DNA of 64,000 nt, from contig NZ_JAENHO010000003.1 in the NCBI RefSeq assembly GCF_016785085.1, forward strand, positions 62,001 through 126,000. Direction: 5' to 3'. Each line of letters opens with the position of its first letter. Positions within the stretch are counted from its first letter, which is position 1. The notes under the pieces were generated by a model. It was not told the origin of the DNA. It was given only the letters and a program-made list of their open reading frames with translations, and did no database searches. The translations under genes were made by a program, and so were the position numbers. Below, in pieces: positions 1 through 8,472 of the stretch. This DNA comes from Paractinoplanes lichenicola (GTDB lineage: Bacteria; Actinomycetota; Actinomycetes; Mycobacteriales; Micromonosporaceae).

Positions 1-160
1 CCCGGCCGGCGCCGAGCGGGGTGCTCACGGTGGACTCGATGACCGAGCCCCACTCACCGCACTCGGGACAGCGCCCCAGCCACTTCGGCGGCTGGTGACC
101 GCAGGCGTCGCAGACGAAGGCGGGGCGGGCGGCCTTCGCGGCCGTGCGGGACGTCGTCAC
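1..160 (-). CDS. radA: DNA repair protein RadA, N-terminal part (runs off the window)
   Basis: RadA/Sms is a RecA-like ATPase that processes branched recombination intermediates. Only the first 53 codons are here, reading leftward from a GTG at 160; the ATPase and Lon-like domains lie outside. The visible part holds the family's zinc finger, FVCDACG followed by GRCPECGEWGS (C-x2-C...C-x2-C), with the typical PKWLGRCPECGEW wording. The gene lies just downstream of a lipoprotein gene on the same strand (29 bp gap). Confidence 0.9.
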   Translation of the reverse strand, partial: MTTSRTAAKAARPAFVCDACGHQPPKWLGRCPECGEWGSVIESTVSTPLGAGR

Positions 161-189
161 CCCGCAAAGCTAGCGGGACGGTACGACAA

Positions 190-927
190 TTACTCGTGCT
201 CCTCCGCGGTCTCACCCGGCGCGCGTGACGCGGGGGAGAGCGGGATGGCGAACGGCGCGGTCAGCTCGATCGGCTGGGCCTGGCCGCTCACCTCGAAGAT
301 CAGGCTCAGCGAGTGGCCCGGGACGAGCTCGTCGCTCAGGCCGGCCGCGACCAGCTTGGTGTCGTCCTCGGGGAGGTAGGTCACACTGCTCAGCGGCGGG
401 ATCGTGATGCGCGCGGGCTGCAACGTGGCGGTCGGGGCGATCGACGGCGTGCCGGGCTGGCTGGGCTGCGCCGAGGGCTGCTCGACACCGGTGTTCTGGT
501 CGTTGCCCCCGCCCACCTCGTCGGGCGAGTCGGAGGAACCGCCGGACGGCTCGGGATTCGCGCTCGGCCGACCGGCCGCCGGGCCGCCGTCGAGCCCGAT
601 CTGCCGGGCCGAGACGATGCCGGCCTGCTCGTCCTGCAGCGGGCGGCTGCTGATCAGGACGGTCATCTCCGCGGTGCTCTGGTTGAACAGAGCGACCTCG
701 AGCGGGGCGTCACCGTTGGCCGGGTAGCCCTCGGGGTCGTTGTAGATGACCTGCAGATTGCGGATCAGCAGATTGCCGTCGGGGCTCTGCGTGTTCAGAC
801 CCGAGATCGGGGTCTTGAGAATGGACGTCTCGGCGACCTGACCGGCCGAGCAGCCGGACAGTGCGATCACGGCGACCGTGGCGACACCCGCGGCCCAGGT
901 GACGCGGCGGGTTCCCAGCGAGCGCAT
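190..927 (-). CDS. Secreted lipoprotein of unknown function, upstream of radA
   Basis: A predicted 245-residue lipoprotein. It has a basic N-terminus (MRSLGTRR), a hydrophobic segment and a lipobox ending ALSGC, so Cys about 25 would be lipidated and the protein held on the outer face of the membrane. Residues of about 40-120 read like a beta-rich extracellular domain (LLIRNLQVIYNDPEGYPANG). This is followed by a Ser/Pro/Gly-rich low-complexity stretch and a second short beta-rich part. ATG 927 was chosen because GGAGG lies 6 nt upstream (934-938); a GTG one codon earlier sits too close. It may be cotranscribed with radA. Function unknown. Confidence 0.85.
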   Translation of the reverse strand: MRSLGTRRVTWAAGVATVAVIALSGCSAGQVAETSILKTPISGLNTQSPDGNLLIRNLQVIYNDPEGYPANGDAPLEVALFNQSTAEMTVLISSRPLQDEQAGIVSARQIGLDGGPAAGRPSANPEPSGGSSDSPDEVGGGNDQNTGVEQPSAQPSQPGTPSIAPTATLQPARITIPPLSSVTYLPEDDTKLVAAGLSDELVPGHSLSLIFEVSGQAQPIELTAPFAIPLSPASRAPGETAEEHE

Positions 928-1027
928 CACGATCCTCCAAGCTGATCAAGCCGACACCGAAGCACACCAAGCGGCGCAAGGCTCAGCCTAGAGGGCGGGG
1001 ATCGGGCGCGTGCGCCGACCCGTCCAT

Positions 1028-1855
1028 TCACACCACCCGGCCGCTGAAGATCAGCAGGAGAACGTCGATCAGGGCGACGAGAATCACCGCGCGGAACATC
1101 GCCACGCCTCGTCCCCGGGCGCGCCTGGTGGCGTACCAGCCGAGCGGAAGGACCACGACGGCGGCCGCGGCGCCCACCCAGCCGGCCCACGACGGCGGCC
1201 CGGGCGGCCCGAAGACCAGGGCCAGTGTCGCACTCAGCAGGAGCAGCGCGGCCGCAATGGAGGATCCCGTCGCCCCGAGCCGATGCGGCAGCCCCCGCAC
1301 GCCAGTGGCCGCGTCGTCCGCGAGGTCGGGCAGCACGTTGGCGAAGTGCGCGCCCCCACCGAGCAGCGCGCCCGCCGCGACCAGCCAGCCGGGCGGCGCC
1401 GGATGCCCGGGCAGCGCCACCACCACGAACGCCGGCAGCAGCCCGAACGCCACCAGATAGGGCACCACCGAGAACACGGTGAACTTCAGGGGCCAGTCGT
1501 AGAGCAGCGCGAACACGCCGACCAGCGAGATCAGCAGCGTCGCGAGCGGGCCGAACGGCAGGCCCAGCAGCGGGATGGCGAGCGCCGCGATCAACCCCGA
1601 GAGGCCCACCGTACGGCGGGAGACCGCCCCCGAGGCGATCGGCTTGTCGGTGCGCCCGGCCGCCCGGTCGCGATCGGCGTCGAGCCAGTCGTTGACCCAG
1701 CCCACGGCGAGCTGGGTCGCCCCCACGGCCGCGAAGACGCCGAGCACGGCCCAGCCGCGGTGCCCGACGCCGATCGCCAGCAAGGTCATCGCCACGGTGA
1801 CCGCACCGCCGGGCTCCGGATGAGACGACTTGATCACTGCCAGCGCTCGGGACAT
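1028..1855 (-). CDS. agqD: UbiA-family prenyltransferase (AgqD-like)
   Basis: An integral-membrane prenyltransferase of the UbiA superfamily, about 275 residues with eight or nine hydrophobic helices. The first Asp-rich motif is NDWLDADRDRAAGRTDKP and the second is in PDLADDAATGVRGLPHR; these are the Mg-diphosphate binding sites of the family. It is divergent from a methyltransferase, an acyl-CoA-dehydrogenase-like gene and a type III PKS. That set matches the agqA-D locus described from Actinoplanes missouriensis, where the UbiA homologue prenylates an alkylhydroquinone. The substrate here is inferred from that synteny. ATG 1855 (MSRALAV) is preferred over upstream in-frame starts, which would run into the divergent gene. 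A CACACT hexamer 6 nt upstream may be a weak leaderless -10. Confidence 0.82.
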   Translation of the reverse strand: MSRALAVIKSSHPEPGGAVTVAMTLLAIGVGHRGWAVLGVFAAVGATQLAVGWVNDWLDADRDRAAGRTDKPIASGAVSRRTVGLSGLIAALAIPLLGLPFGPLATLLISLVGVFALLYDWPLKFTVFSVVPYLVAFGLLPAFVVVALPGHPAPPGWLVAAGALLGGGAHFANVLPDLADDAATGVRGLPHRLGATGSSIAAALLLLSATLALVFGPPGPPSWAGWVGAAAAVVVLPLGWYATRRARGRGVAMFRAVILVALIDVLLLIFSGRVV

Positions 1856-1901
1856 GCGAGCAGTGTGGCGGGTGTGCCGGATGCATGCCACGCTCGATCA
1901 C

Positions 1902-2615
1902 ATGCCGTCGATGGCCCGTAACGATCCGCGTCAGTACGACGACCTGGCCGACCATTGGTGGCGGCCGGGTGGCCACTTCGAGCTGCTGCACTGGCTGGCC
2001 GAGGCGCGGGCCCGGCTGATCCCGTCCGCGAGCATGCCCGGCGCGATCCTGCTCGACGCGGGCTGCGGCGGCGGGCTGCTCGCCCCGCACCTGACCGGCA
2101 AGGGCTACACGCACGTCGGCGTCGACCTGCGGGCCGCCGGGCTGGGCCACGCGGCCGCGCGCGGCGTCCGGGCCGTGCGCGGCGACGTGACGGCGTTGCC
2201 GCTGGCCACCGGCTCGGTCGAGGTGGTGGCGGCGGGCGAGATCCTCGAGCACGTGACCGACCTGCCGGGCACGGTGGCCGAGCTGAGCCGGGTGCTGCGG
2301 CCGGGCGGCCTGCTCGTGCTCGACACGGTCAACGACAACGCGCTCAGCCGCTTCGTGACGATCACGCTGGGCGAGGCGATCGGGCTGGCCCCGGCCGGGC
2401 TGCACGACCCGGCGCTCTTCGTCGACCCGGGCCGGCTCACCAAGGAGTTCGCCGCCCACGGCGTACGGCTTCAGGTGCGCGGCGCCCGCCCCAGCGTTCC
2501 CGGGCTGCTCCGCTGGCTCGGCCCCTTCGAGAAGCGCAGCCCCCTGGGCCGCATCGTCCCCACCCGTTCGACCGCCGTGCTCTATCAGGGCCACGGCCGT
2601 AAGGAGGCGGCATGA
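1902..2615 (+). CDS. agqB: SAM-dependent methyltransferase, UbiG-like (AgqB-like)
   Basis: A class I methyltransferase of about 237 residues. Motif I is LLDAGCGGGLLAPHL, the acidic strand-2 end is VGVDLR, GDVTALPLATGSVEVV is the usual D-V-x-x-L-P segment, and LRPGGLLVLDTVN follows. The N-terminus NDPRQYDDLADHWW resembles the UbiG/Coq3 O-methyltransferases. In the agq pathway a methyltransferase makes the methoxy group of the alkyl-methoxyhydroquinones, which is the likely role here. No clear Shine-Dalgarno is seen. ATG 1902 (MPSMARND) and ATG 1911 (MARND) are both possible, while longer starts overlap agqD. The stop overlaps the next gene by ATGA, so the two are probably translationally coupled. 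Confidence 0.82.
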   Translation: MPSMARNDPRQYDDLADHWWRPGGHFELLHWLAEARARLIPSASMPGAILLDAGCGGGLLAPHLTGKGYTHVGVDLRAAGLGHAAARGVRAVRGDVTALPLATGSVEVVAAGEILEHVTDLPGTVAELSRVLRPGGLLVLDTVNDNALSRFVTITLGEAIGLAPAGLHDPALFVDPGRLTKEFAAHGVRLQVRGARPSVPGLLRWLGPFEKRSPLGRIVPTRSTAVLYQGHGRKEAA

Positions 2616-3766
2616 TCGCCGAAGCCCGGCGGCTCGCGCCCCGGTTCGCGGCCCGCGCGGCCACCTACGACCGCGACGGCGCCTTCCCCGTCGACGACTT
2701 CGCCGACCTGCGCGCGTCAGGCCTGTTCGGGCTGATGGTCCCGGCCCGGCTGGGCGGCGCCGGGGCGAGCTTCGCCGACTACGCCGCGATCGCGTACGAG
2801 CTGGCCCGGGGCAACGGCGCCACCGCGCTGATCTTCAACATGCACGCGTCGGTCACCGGTGCGCTGGCCGGCGTCACCGACGAGCTGGCCGAGGCCCTGG
2901 GGCTGCCCGCCGAGGCGCTGCGGGCCCGCGACGACGCGCTGCGGGCGGCGGCCGAGGGCCGGTGGTACGCGGTGGCGATGAGCGAGCGCGGCGCGGGCTC
3001 CCGGCTGTCCCAGCTCACCACGGCGTACGAGGCCGTGGACGGGGGCTACCGCATCCAGGGGGCCAAGACGTTCTGCTCGGGGGCCGGGCACGCCGACGCC
3101 TATCTGGTCGCCGCGCGCAGTGCCGCCGACCAGTCGCAGGTCTCGCAGTTCCTGGTGCCCGCGGGCGAGGGCCTGCGCGTCGAACCGACGTGGGACGCGC
3201 TCGGCATGCGGGCCACCGGCTCGCACGACCTGCACGTCGACGTCACCGTCCCGGCCGGGGCGCTGCTCGGCGGGGTCGAGGGCCTGGCGCTGGTCGTCGC
3301 CCAGCTGGCCCCGCACTGGATGGTGGCCAGCTACGCCGCCGTCTACGTCGGGGTGGCCCGAGCCGCCGTCGACGCCGCGGTCGAGCACGTCAACGAGCGC
3401 AAACTGGGCCACCTGCCGGCCATCCGGGCGCGGATCGGCCGGGCCGACGCCGCGGTCGCGGCCGCCCACCTGGCGGTCATGGAGGCGGCCCGCCGGGTCG
3501 ACGAGCGACCGGGCGAGGCCGAGACGAACCGCTGGGTGTGGCGGGCCAAGCTGCTCGCCGGCACGACCGCGGCCGACGTCGCGGCGTCGATGCTCGAGGC
3601 CGCCGGCACCTCCGCGATGCGCCGGGGCCACCCGCTGGAGCGCCTCTATCGCGACGCGCGGGCCGGCTCGCTGCAACCCGCGACCAGCGACGTCTGCGCC
3701 GACTGGCTCGGCGTGGACGCGCTCGGCGGCGACGGGGACTCGGAGGGTTCAGCCCCTCGTTGGTGA
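2612..3766 (+). CDS. agqC: Acyl-CoA-dehydrogenase-fold flavoprotein, probable resorcinol hydroxylase (AgqC-like)
   Basis: 384 residues with the acyl-CoA dehydrogenase fold. There is an N-terminal helical domain, then a middle beta domain with YAVAMSERGAGSRLSQLTT and GGYRIQGAKTFCSGAGHADAYLVAAR (flavin and substrate contacts), and a C-terminal four-helix domain with TSAMRRGHPLERLYRDARA. Enzymes of this fold also act as flavin-dependent monooxygenases. In the agq pathway such a homologue is reported to hydroxylate the alkylresorcinol to a hydroquinone, and I infer that role here rather than beta-oxidation. It overlaps agqB by ATGA and is followed 49 nt later by the PKS gene. Confidence 0.8.
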   Translation: MIAEARRLAPRFAARAATYDRDGAFPVDDFADLRASGLFGLMVPARLGGAGASFADYAAIAYELARGNGATALIFNMHASVTGALAGVTDELAEALGLPAEALRARDDALRAAAEGRWYAVAMSERGAGSRLSQLTTAYEAVDGGYRIQGAKTFCSGAGHADAYLVAARSAADQSQVSQFLVPAGEGLRVEPTWDALGMRATGSHDLHVDVTVPAGALLGGVEGLALVVAQLAPHWMVASYAAVYVGVARAAVDAAVEHVNERKLGHLPAIRARIGRADAAVAAAHLAVMEAARRVDERPGEAETNRWVWRAKLLAGTTAADVAASMLEAAGTSAMRRGHPLERLYRDARAGSLQPATSDVCADWLGVDALGGDGDSEGSAPRW

Positions 3767-3815
3767 GAAACACAGCACGGCACAGATGGCGGCGGGCGGG
3801 GCCTAGGAGGCACAA

Positions 3816-4877
3816 GTGAATCGCAACGCGACCATCGCGGGGCTGGGGACGGCGCTGCCGCCCTCGGCCGTGCAGAGCGACCTGTGGGACAACTACTTCT
3901 CGCACCACTACACCGGGACCCGGCGTGCGCTGGCCAAGCGGATCTTCGAGAACTCCGGGGTGCGTACGCGGCAGGCGGCAGTCAGCCCCCTGCTCGAGGA
4001 CGTGTCGGACTGGACCACCGAGCAGCGGATGCGCCGCTACCAGGTCGAGGCCGTCCCGCTCGGCAAGGAGGCGGTGACCCGGGCGCTGGCCGGCGCCGGC
4101 CTCGCCGCGAGCGACCTCGGCCTGTTCGCCGTCTGCTCCTGCACCGGCTACGCGACCCCCGGGCTCGACATCCTGCTCGCCCGTGACCTGGGCATGTCGC
4201 CGTCGGTGCAGCGGCTGTTCGTGGGGCACATGGGTTGTTACGCGGCGCTGCCGGGGCTGGGCGCGGCGGCCGACTTCGTGACCGCCCGGCAACAGCCCGC
4301 CCTGCTGCTCTGCGCCGAGCTGACCAGCCTGCACCTGCAGCCGGCGGCGGTGCGTACGGATTTCCAGCAGATCGTCTCGCACGCGCTGTTCTCCGACGCG
4401 GCGGCCGCCGTCGCGCTCACCCCCGGCGGCCCGGGCCTGGTCGTCCAGGACGTCGCCGCGGTCACCGACACCACCACGGCCGACCTGATGACCTGGGAGG
4501 TCACCGATCTCGGCTTCCGCATGGGGCTCTCCCCGCAGGTGCCCGCGGTGCTCGACCTGCACGTCCGCAAGCTCGTCGACGACCTGCTCGGCCGCAACGG
4601 GCTGGCCATCGGCGACGTCGACGGCTGGGCCGTGCACCCGGGCGGCCCCAAGATCCTCGACGTGGTGCAGGAGCGGCTCGAGCTCGACGATTCCGCGCTC
4701 ACCGCTTCGCGGGAGGTGCTTTCCGCGTACGGGAACTGCTCGTCGCCGACCGTGCTGCTGGTGCTCGACGCTCTCCGTCGCCGGCCCGCCCCGCCGCGAC
4801 GGGTGGTCATGCTGGCCTTCGGTCCGGGGCTGACGCTCTACGGCACGCTGCTTCTACAGTCACCATGTGACGGGTGA
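3816..4877 (+). CDS. agqA: Type III polyketide synthase, alkylresorcinol-type (AgqA-like)
   Basis: A chalcone/stilbene-synthase superfamily enzyme of 353 residues, the usual length. The catalytic triad is visible: Cys141 in GHMGCYAALPG, His274 in GWAVHPGGPKIL and Asn307 in AYGNCSSPTVLLVL. These enzymes extend a CoA- or ACP-bound starter with malonyl-CoA. With the flanking UbiA, methyltransferase and AgqC genes, the likely product is an alkylresorcinol built on a fatty starter, later turned into a prenylated methoxyhydroquinone lipid. The GTG start has a strong AGGAGG at 3805-3810. The stop codon lies inside the next coding sequence (11 bp overlap). Confidence 0.88.
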   Translation: MNRNATIAGLGTALPPSAVQSDLWDNYFSHHYTGTRRALAKRIFENSGVRTRQAAVSPLLEDVSDWTTEQRMRRYQVEAVPLGKEAVTRALAGAGLAASDLGLFAVCSCTGYATPGLDILLARDLGMSPSVQRLFVGHMGCYAALPGLGAAADFVTARQQPALLLCAELTSLHLQPAAVRTDFQQIVSHALFSDAAAAVALTPGGPGLVVQDVAAVTDTTTADLMTWEVTDLGFRMGLSPQVPAVLDLHVRKLVDDLLGRNGLAIGDVDGWAVHPGGPKILDVVQERLELDDSALTASREVLSAYGNCSSPTVLLVLDALRRRPAPPRRVVMLAFGPGLTLYGTLLLQSPCDG

Positions 4878-5325
4878 GCGGGCGCGCGGCGCGATCCTCT
4901 ATTCCACGGCCGGGGCGCTGGTCGCCGGGGGTGCGACGTGGTGGGTCCTGGCCGCGCCGCCGGAGGAGCCGGCCGATCAGGCGTCACGGTGGCGGGCCGC
5001 CGTCGAACAGCAGTTGCCTGACGTCGACGGCCAGGCCGACGCGAAGACGGCCTCGCTGGCCGCGGGCAGCGAGGAGACGCTCGAGTCGTTCGTCGACACG
5101 GGGTCCTACCTGGTGTCGCTCGTCTGCCGCGGCGGTCCCGACAGCTTCGTACGGGTGAGCCTGAGCCGGACGGGCAACGACTCGGGGCTGGGGGTGCGCT
5201 GTTCCGAGAACCTGCCGCCGGACAGCTTCGAGGTGGGGCTGGGCGGCGTGATGCGGATGACCGTCATGGTCGGTGACGAGGGGCCGGTCGTCTTCCGCTA
5301 TTCGCTGCAGCGCGTGCCGCGGTAA
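4867..5325 (+). CDS. Small membrane-anchored protein of unknown function
   Basis: 152 residues. One hydrophobic N-terminal helix (about residues 8-30, ILYSTAGALVAGGATWWVLAA) is followed by an extracytoplasmic domain with two cysteines, LVCRGGPDSF and GVRCSENLPP, which could form a disulphide. It overlaps the PKS gene end by 11 bp. It also has its own possible leaderless promoter: TACAGT at 4855-4860 lies 6 nt before GTG 4867, with no Shine-Dalgarno. So it may not belong to the agq operon functionally. No family identified with confidence. Confidence 0.75.
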   Translation: MTGERARGAILYSTAGALVAGGATWWVLAAPPEEPADQASRWRAAVEQQLPDVDGQADAKTASLAAGSEETLESFVDTGSYLVSLVCRGGPDSFVRVSLSRTGNDSGLGVRCSENLPPDSFEVGLGGVMRMTVMVGDEGPVVFRYSLQRVPR

Positions 5326-5339
5326 ATCTCTGCCGGCGC

Positions 5340-6110
5340 TTAAAGGCGGGCCAGGTCTCCGCGGAAGTCTTCCACCGAGGCCGTGCGCGGCACCATGCGG
5401 ACGATCCGGAAGCCGCGGTCGACGAGCACGGCCGCGGCCGTGGTGTCGGGCGTGCCGAGATGCAGATGGCTGCGCAGGCTGCCGGTCGGATCGTTCAGGA
5501 TTTGCACGGTCTTCCCGTTGGCCGGCGGCGTCGCCCCGGTCGGCGGGGTGCCCACGGTGGAGGCCGAGGCCTCCGCGGCCGAGACGGTGATCACGGCGAT
5601 CTCGGGGCCGACGGCGTCGATGGTGTCGGAAACCAGTCCCGTGCAGGCGCAGCCGTCCACGAGCAGGATGACTGCGGGTAGCCGGCCACGCAGCGGCACC
5701 GTCTGCCCGTCGGCCGAGACCAGTTCGAGCGCCGGCAGGGTCGTGGCCGGTTCGGGAGTCGAGTTTGCCGTGCGCTGGGTGACCGGCTGGCGGGGCGGCC
5801 CGGGCCACGCCGAGGCGAAGAGGCTGGCCACCGTGACCAGCACGGCGAGCGAGATGATGAGAACCGGGGCACGGAGCGTGGTGGCGGCGGCCCGGCGCAG
5901 CTTGCGCATCGCGGGCCGGCGAGCGAAGCGCTGCCAGCGCGTCGGCGGATCGGCCAGCCGCAGCTCAGCGCGGACGGCGTCGACCTCGTCGGAGAGCTCG
6001 GAGAGATCGTCGGGGATGACGATGACGCCCCACTCCTCGGGCAGGTCGGGCAGGTCGTCCGGCGAACCGCCATCCGACGACCATCCGCCGTTGTCGCTCG
6101 CACCAGCCAT
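5340..6110 (-). CDS. Membrane-anchored protein with thioredoxin-like outer domain
   Basis: About 256 residues. A cytoplasmic N-terminal part (about 1-85, acidic then basic) precedes one transmembrane helix (VLIISLAVLVTVASLFASAW). An outer domain of about 150 residues reads like a thioredoxin-fold remnant: LPAVILLVDGCACTGLVSDTI, then a strand/helix pattern and ILNDPTGSLRSHLHLGTPDT, as in peroxiredoxin/TlpA-like proteins. The active-site position is C-A-C instead of C-x-x-C, so ordinary disulphide oxidoreduction is uncertain. ATG 6110 (MAGASD) was chosen for the long purine Shine-Dalgarno immediately upstream. Divergent from carD. Confidence 0.72.
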   Translation of the reverse strand: MAGASDNGGWSSDGGSPDDLPDLPEEWGVIVIPDDLSELSDEVDAVRAELRLADPPTRWQRFARRPAMRKLRRAAATTLRAPVLIISLAVLVTVASLFASAWPGPPRQPVTQRTANSTPEPATTLPALELVSADGQTVPLRGRLPAVILLVDGCACTGLVSDTIDAVGPEIAVITVSAAEASASTVGTPPTGATPPANGKTVQILNDPTGSLRSHLHLGTPDTTAAAVLVDRGFRIVRMVPRTASVEDFRGDLARL

Positions 6111-6389
6111 GACACACCCTCCCCCCGGGCCGACCCAGTCGTTCTCCGGTCGGGGACCTTGCACCCAGCCTTCCTTACGCGAGGCCCGACCGCCAGTAGT
6201 GCGCGCTTCCGGACCTTAGCGATAAGCTTGACCTCACAAACGCCGTAGGTGCGAAATATCCGACCCGTGCCCCTTAGGGGTAACCAACTAATCACTCACT
6301 GTTACTGAGGCAGCTCGCGGCCCGTCTGTCAAGCCGCAGAAACGCCCATCACAGGGCCTCTGAGCTGCACTAACAGTCACCGGCAGGGC

Positions 6390-6418
6390 GGGACATAGCT
6401 GCCTGAGCGTGTTACCCT
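6390..6418 (+). promoter_or_regulatory. Probable carD promoter
   Basis: GGGACA (6390-6395), a 17-nt spacer and TACCCT (6413-6418) fit a principal-sigma promoter of Actinobacteria, with a short leader to carD at 6446. The divergent gap 6111-6445 also holds an 11-bp perfect palindrome, CCCCTTAGGGG (6270-6280), of unknown role. No other gene is seen in this gap. Confidence 0.45.
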
Positions 6419-6445
6419 AGACACAGCGAAAGGGGCTTCGAACCT

Positions 6446-6931
6446 ATGGTTTTCAGTGTCGGCGAGACCGTTGTTTACCCCCACCACGGGGCCGCACTCA
6501 TCGAGGCAATCGAAACAAGGGTCATCAAGGGCGAGGAAAAGCAGTATCTTGTGCTGCGCGTTGCCCAGGGCGATCTGACCGTGCGGGTGCCCGCTGAGAA
6601 CGCCGAAATCGTCGGCGTGCGCGAAGTGGTTGGCGAGGAAGGCCTGGGGAAGGTCTTCGACGTCCTCCGCGCTCCGCACACCGAGGAGCCGACCAACTGG
6701 TCGCGGCGTTACAAGGCCAATCTCGAGAAGCTGGCCTCCGGTAACCCCCTCAAGGTTGCCGAGGTTGTTCGTGACCTCTGGCGTCGTGAGCGCGAGCGTG
6801 GTCTCTCGGCCGGAGAGAAGCGCATGCTGGCGAAGGCGCGCGACATCCTTGTCGGCGAGGTCGCTCTGGCGGAGAAGAGCACCAAGGACGAGGCCGAGGT
6901 TCTCCTCGACAAGGTCCTCACCGAGGCCTGA
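6446..6931 (+). CDS. carD: CarD-family RNA polymerase-binding transcription factor
   Basis: 161 residues, the size of mycobacterial CarD. The N-terminal RNA-polymerase-interacting Tudor-like domain starts [22 protein letters not shown] (about 1-60). The helical DNA-binding domain contains [14 protein letters not shown], where Trp85 is at the position known to wedge the minor groove at the upstream edge of the bubble. CarD stabilises open complexes at rRNA and many other promoters and is essential in mycobacteria. It lies just upstream of ispD-ispF, its usual actinobacterial neighbours. Codon use (GTT, CTC) is slightly less GC-biased than around it, as in highly expressed genes. Confidence 0.96.
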   Translation: MVFSVGETVVYPHHGAALIEAIETRVIKGEEKQYLVLRVAQGDLTVRVPAENAEIVGVREVVGEEGLGKVFDVLRAPHTEEPTNWSRRYKANLEKLASGNPLKVAEVVRDLWRRERERGLSAGEKRMLAKARDILVGEVALAEKSTKDEAEVLLDKVLTEA

Positions 6932-6969
6932 TCCACAACACCGTTTTTGTGTTCGCACAGGACCGCGAC

Positions 6970-7665
6970 GTGACCGCGAAGCTGAATGCCCGCGGTGACG
7001 TCGCGGTCCTGGTTCCGGCGGCAGGTGCCGGTCTGCGGCTCGGCCCGGGCGGGCCCAAGGCGTTGCGCCTGCTCTCCGGTGAACCGCTGCTCGTGCACGC
7101 GATTCGCCGGGTGGCGGCCTCGCCGTCGGTCCGTCTCATCGTGGTCGCCGCTCCAGCGGCCGAGGTCGAGTCGGTGCGCACACTTCTGGCGCCGGTCGCG
7201 CCGGTCACCGTGGTGGCCGGCGGGGCCGAACGTCAGGAGTCGGTGGCACTGGCCCTGGCCGCCGTCCCACCCGAGATCAACATCGTGCTCGTCCACGACG
7301 CCGCGCGTGCCCTCACCCCGCCCGCCGTGATCGAGTCGGTGGCCGCGGCCGTCCGCGAGGGCCGTCCCGCCGTGATTCCCGTGCTCCCGGTGGTCGACAC
7401 GATCAAAGAGGTCACCGTCGGCGAAACAGTCCTCGGCACGGTCGACCGTTCCGTCCTGCGCAGCGTGCAAACCCCGCAGGGCTTCCAGCACAGCGTGCTC
7501 GCCGCCGCCCACGCCGCCGCGTCCGACCCGCTGACCGACGACGCCGGCCTGGTAGAGAAGGCGGGCATCCAGGTCACCTGCGTCCCCGGCTCCGAGCTGG
7601 CCCTGAAGATCACGCGCCCGTTGGACCTGATCCTGGCCGAGGCGCTGCTCTCCCACCCCCAGTAA
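6970..7665 (+). CDS. ispD: 2-C-methyl-D-erythritol 4-phosphate cytidylyltransferase
   Basis: Third step of the non-mevalonate (MEP) isoprenoid pathway: CTP plus MEP gives CDP-ME. The nucleotide-binding signature VLVPAAGAGLRLGPGGPKAL is near the N-terminus, VLVHDAARALTPP is the metal/CTP region and VQTPQGFQ is the conserved late motif. I place the start at GTG 6970 because CAGGA lies 7 nt upstream; GTG 6949 is also in frame but lacks a ribosome site. The product is then 231 residues. It is followed by ispF after 9 nt, as in many actinobacteria. Confidence 0.95.
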   Translation: MTAKLNARGDVAVLVPAAGAGLRLGPGGPKALRLLSGEPLLVHAIRRVAASPSVRLIVVAAPAAEVESVRTLLAPVAPVTVVAGGAERQESVALALAAVPPEINIVLVHDAARALTPPAVIESVAAAVREGRPAVIPVLPVVDTIKEVTVGETVLGTVDRSVLRSVQTPQGFQHSVLAAAHAAASDPLTDDAGLVEKAGIQVTCVPGSELALKITRPLDLILAEALLSHPQ

Positions 7666-7674
7666 CCTGACCCG

Positions 7675-8148
7675 GTGATCAACCACCGGGTCGGCATCGG
7701 AACGGACGTGCACGCCTTCGAGGCCGGGCGACCATGCTGGGTAGCCGGCCTGCTCTGGCCCGGCGAAACCGGCCTGGCCGGACATTCCGACGCCGACGTG
7801 GCCGCCCACGCCGCATGCGACGCGCTCTTCGGCGCATCCGGGCTGGGCGACCTGGGCAGCAACTTCGGCACCTCCCGCCCGGAATGGTCCGGCGCCTCCG
7901 GGGTCGCACTGCTGACCGAGACCGCGCGCCTGGTGCGGGCCGCCTCCTTCGAGATCGTCAACGTCTCGATCCAGGTCATCGGCAACCACCCCAAAATCGG
8001 CAAACGCCGCACAGAAGCCCAACAAGTACTGTCGGCCGCGGTCAACGCCCCGATCACCATCTCCGGCACCACCACAGACGGCCTGGGCTTGACCGGCCGT
8101 GGTGAGGGGCTGGCGGCTATGGCGGTCGCGCTGGTCACCCAGACCTGA
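7675..8148 (+). CDS. ispF: 2-C-methyl-D-erythritol 2,4-cyclodiphosphate synthase
   Basis: 157 residues, the usual size. It cyclises CDP-ME 2-phosphate to MEcPP with loss of CMP in the MEP pathway. The metal-binding Asp11 and His13 are in GIGTDVHAF, and the third ligand and active-site loop are in [33 protein letters not shown] is the conserved C-terminal signature. The GTG start follows TAACCT by 6 nt, so besides read-through from ispD it may have a leaderless transcript of its own. Confidence 0.95.
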   Translation: MINHRVGIGTDVHAFEAGRPCWVAGLLWPGETGLAGHSDADVAAHAACDALFGASGLGDLGSNFGTSRPEWSGASGVALLTETARLVRAASFEIVNVSIQVIGNHPKIGKRRTEAQQVLSAAVNAPITISGTTTDGLGLTGRGEGLAAMAVALVTQT

Positions 8149-8237
8149 GTCTCCGCGCCGATGGTCAGGACTTGAGTCAGCACCGCCGTTCGTAGAATCA
8201 CGCCCCGCTCCAGCCGCCCGCCGCTCCCGCCACCGCC

Positions 8238-8373
<136 letters not shown>

Positions 8374-8472
8374 CTGCCGCCGCCGTCAACGCCGCCACCG
8401 TCGCTGTTGCTGCTAGCACCACCGCCGCCACCGTCGCTGCTGGTGCCGAAGCTCATCTCCTGCCGCGCGTCG

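Noticed and set aside
6935..6956. Small hairpin AACAC/GTGTT between carD and ispD
   Set aside because: Only 5 bp with a T-rich loop; too weak to call a terminator, and it lies next to the ispD start.
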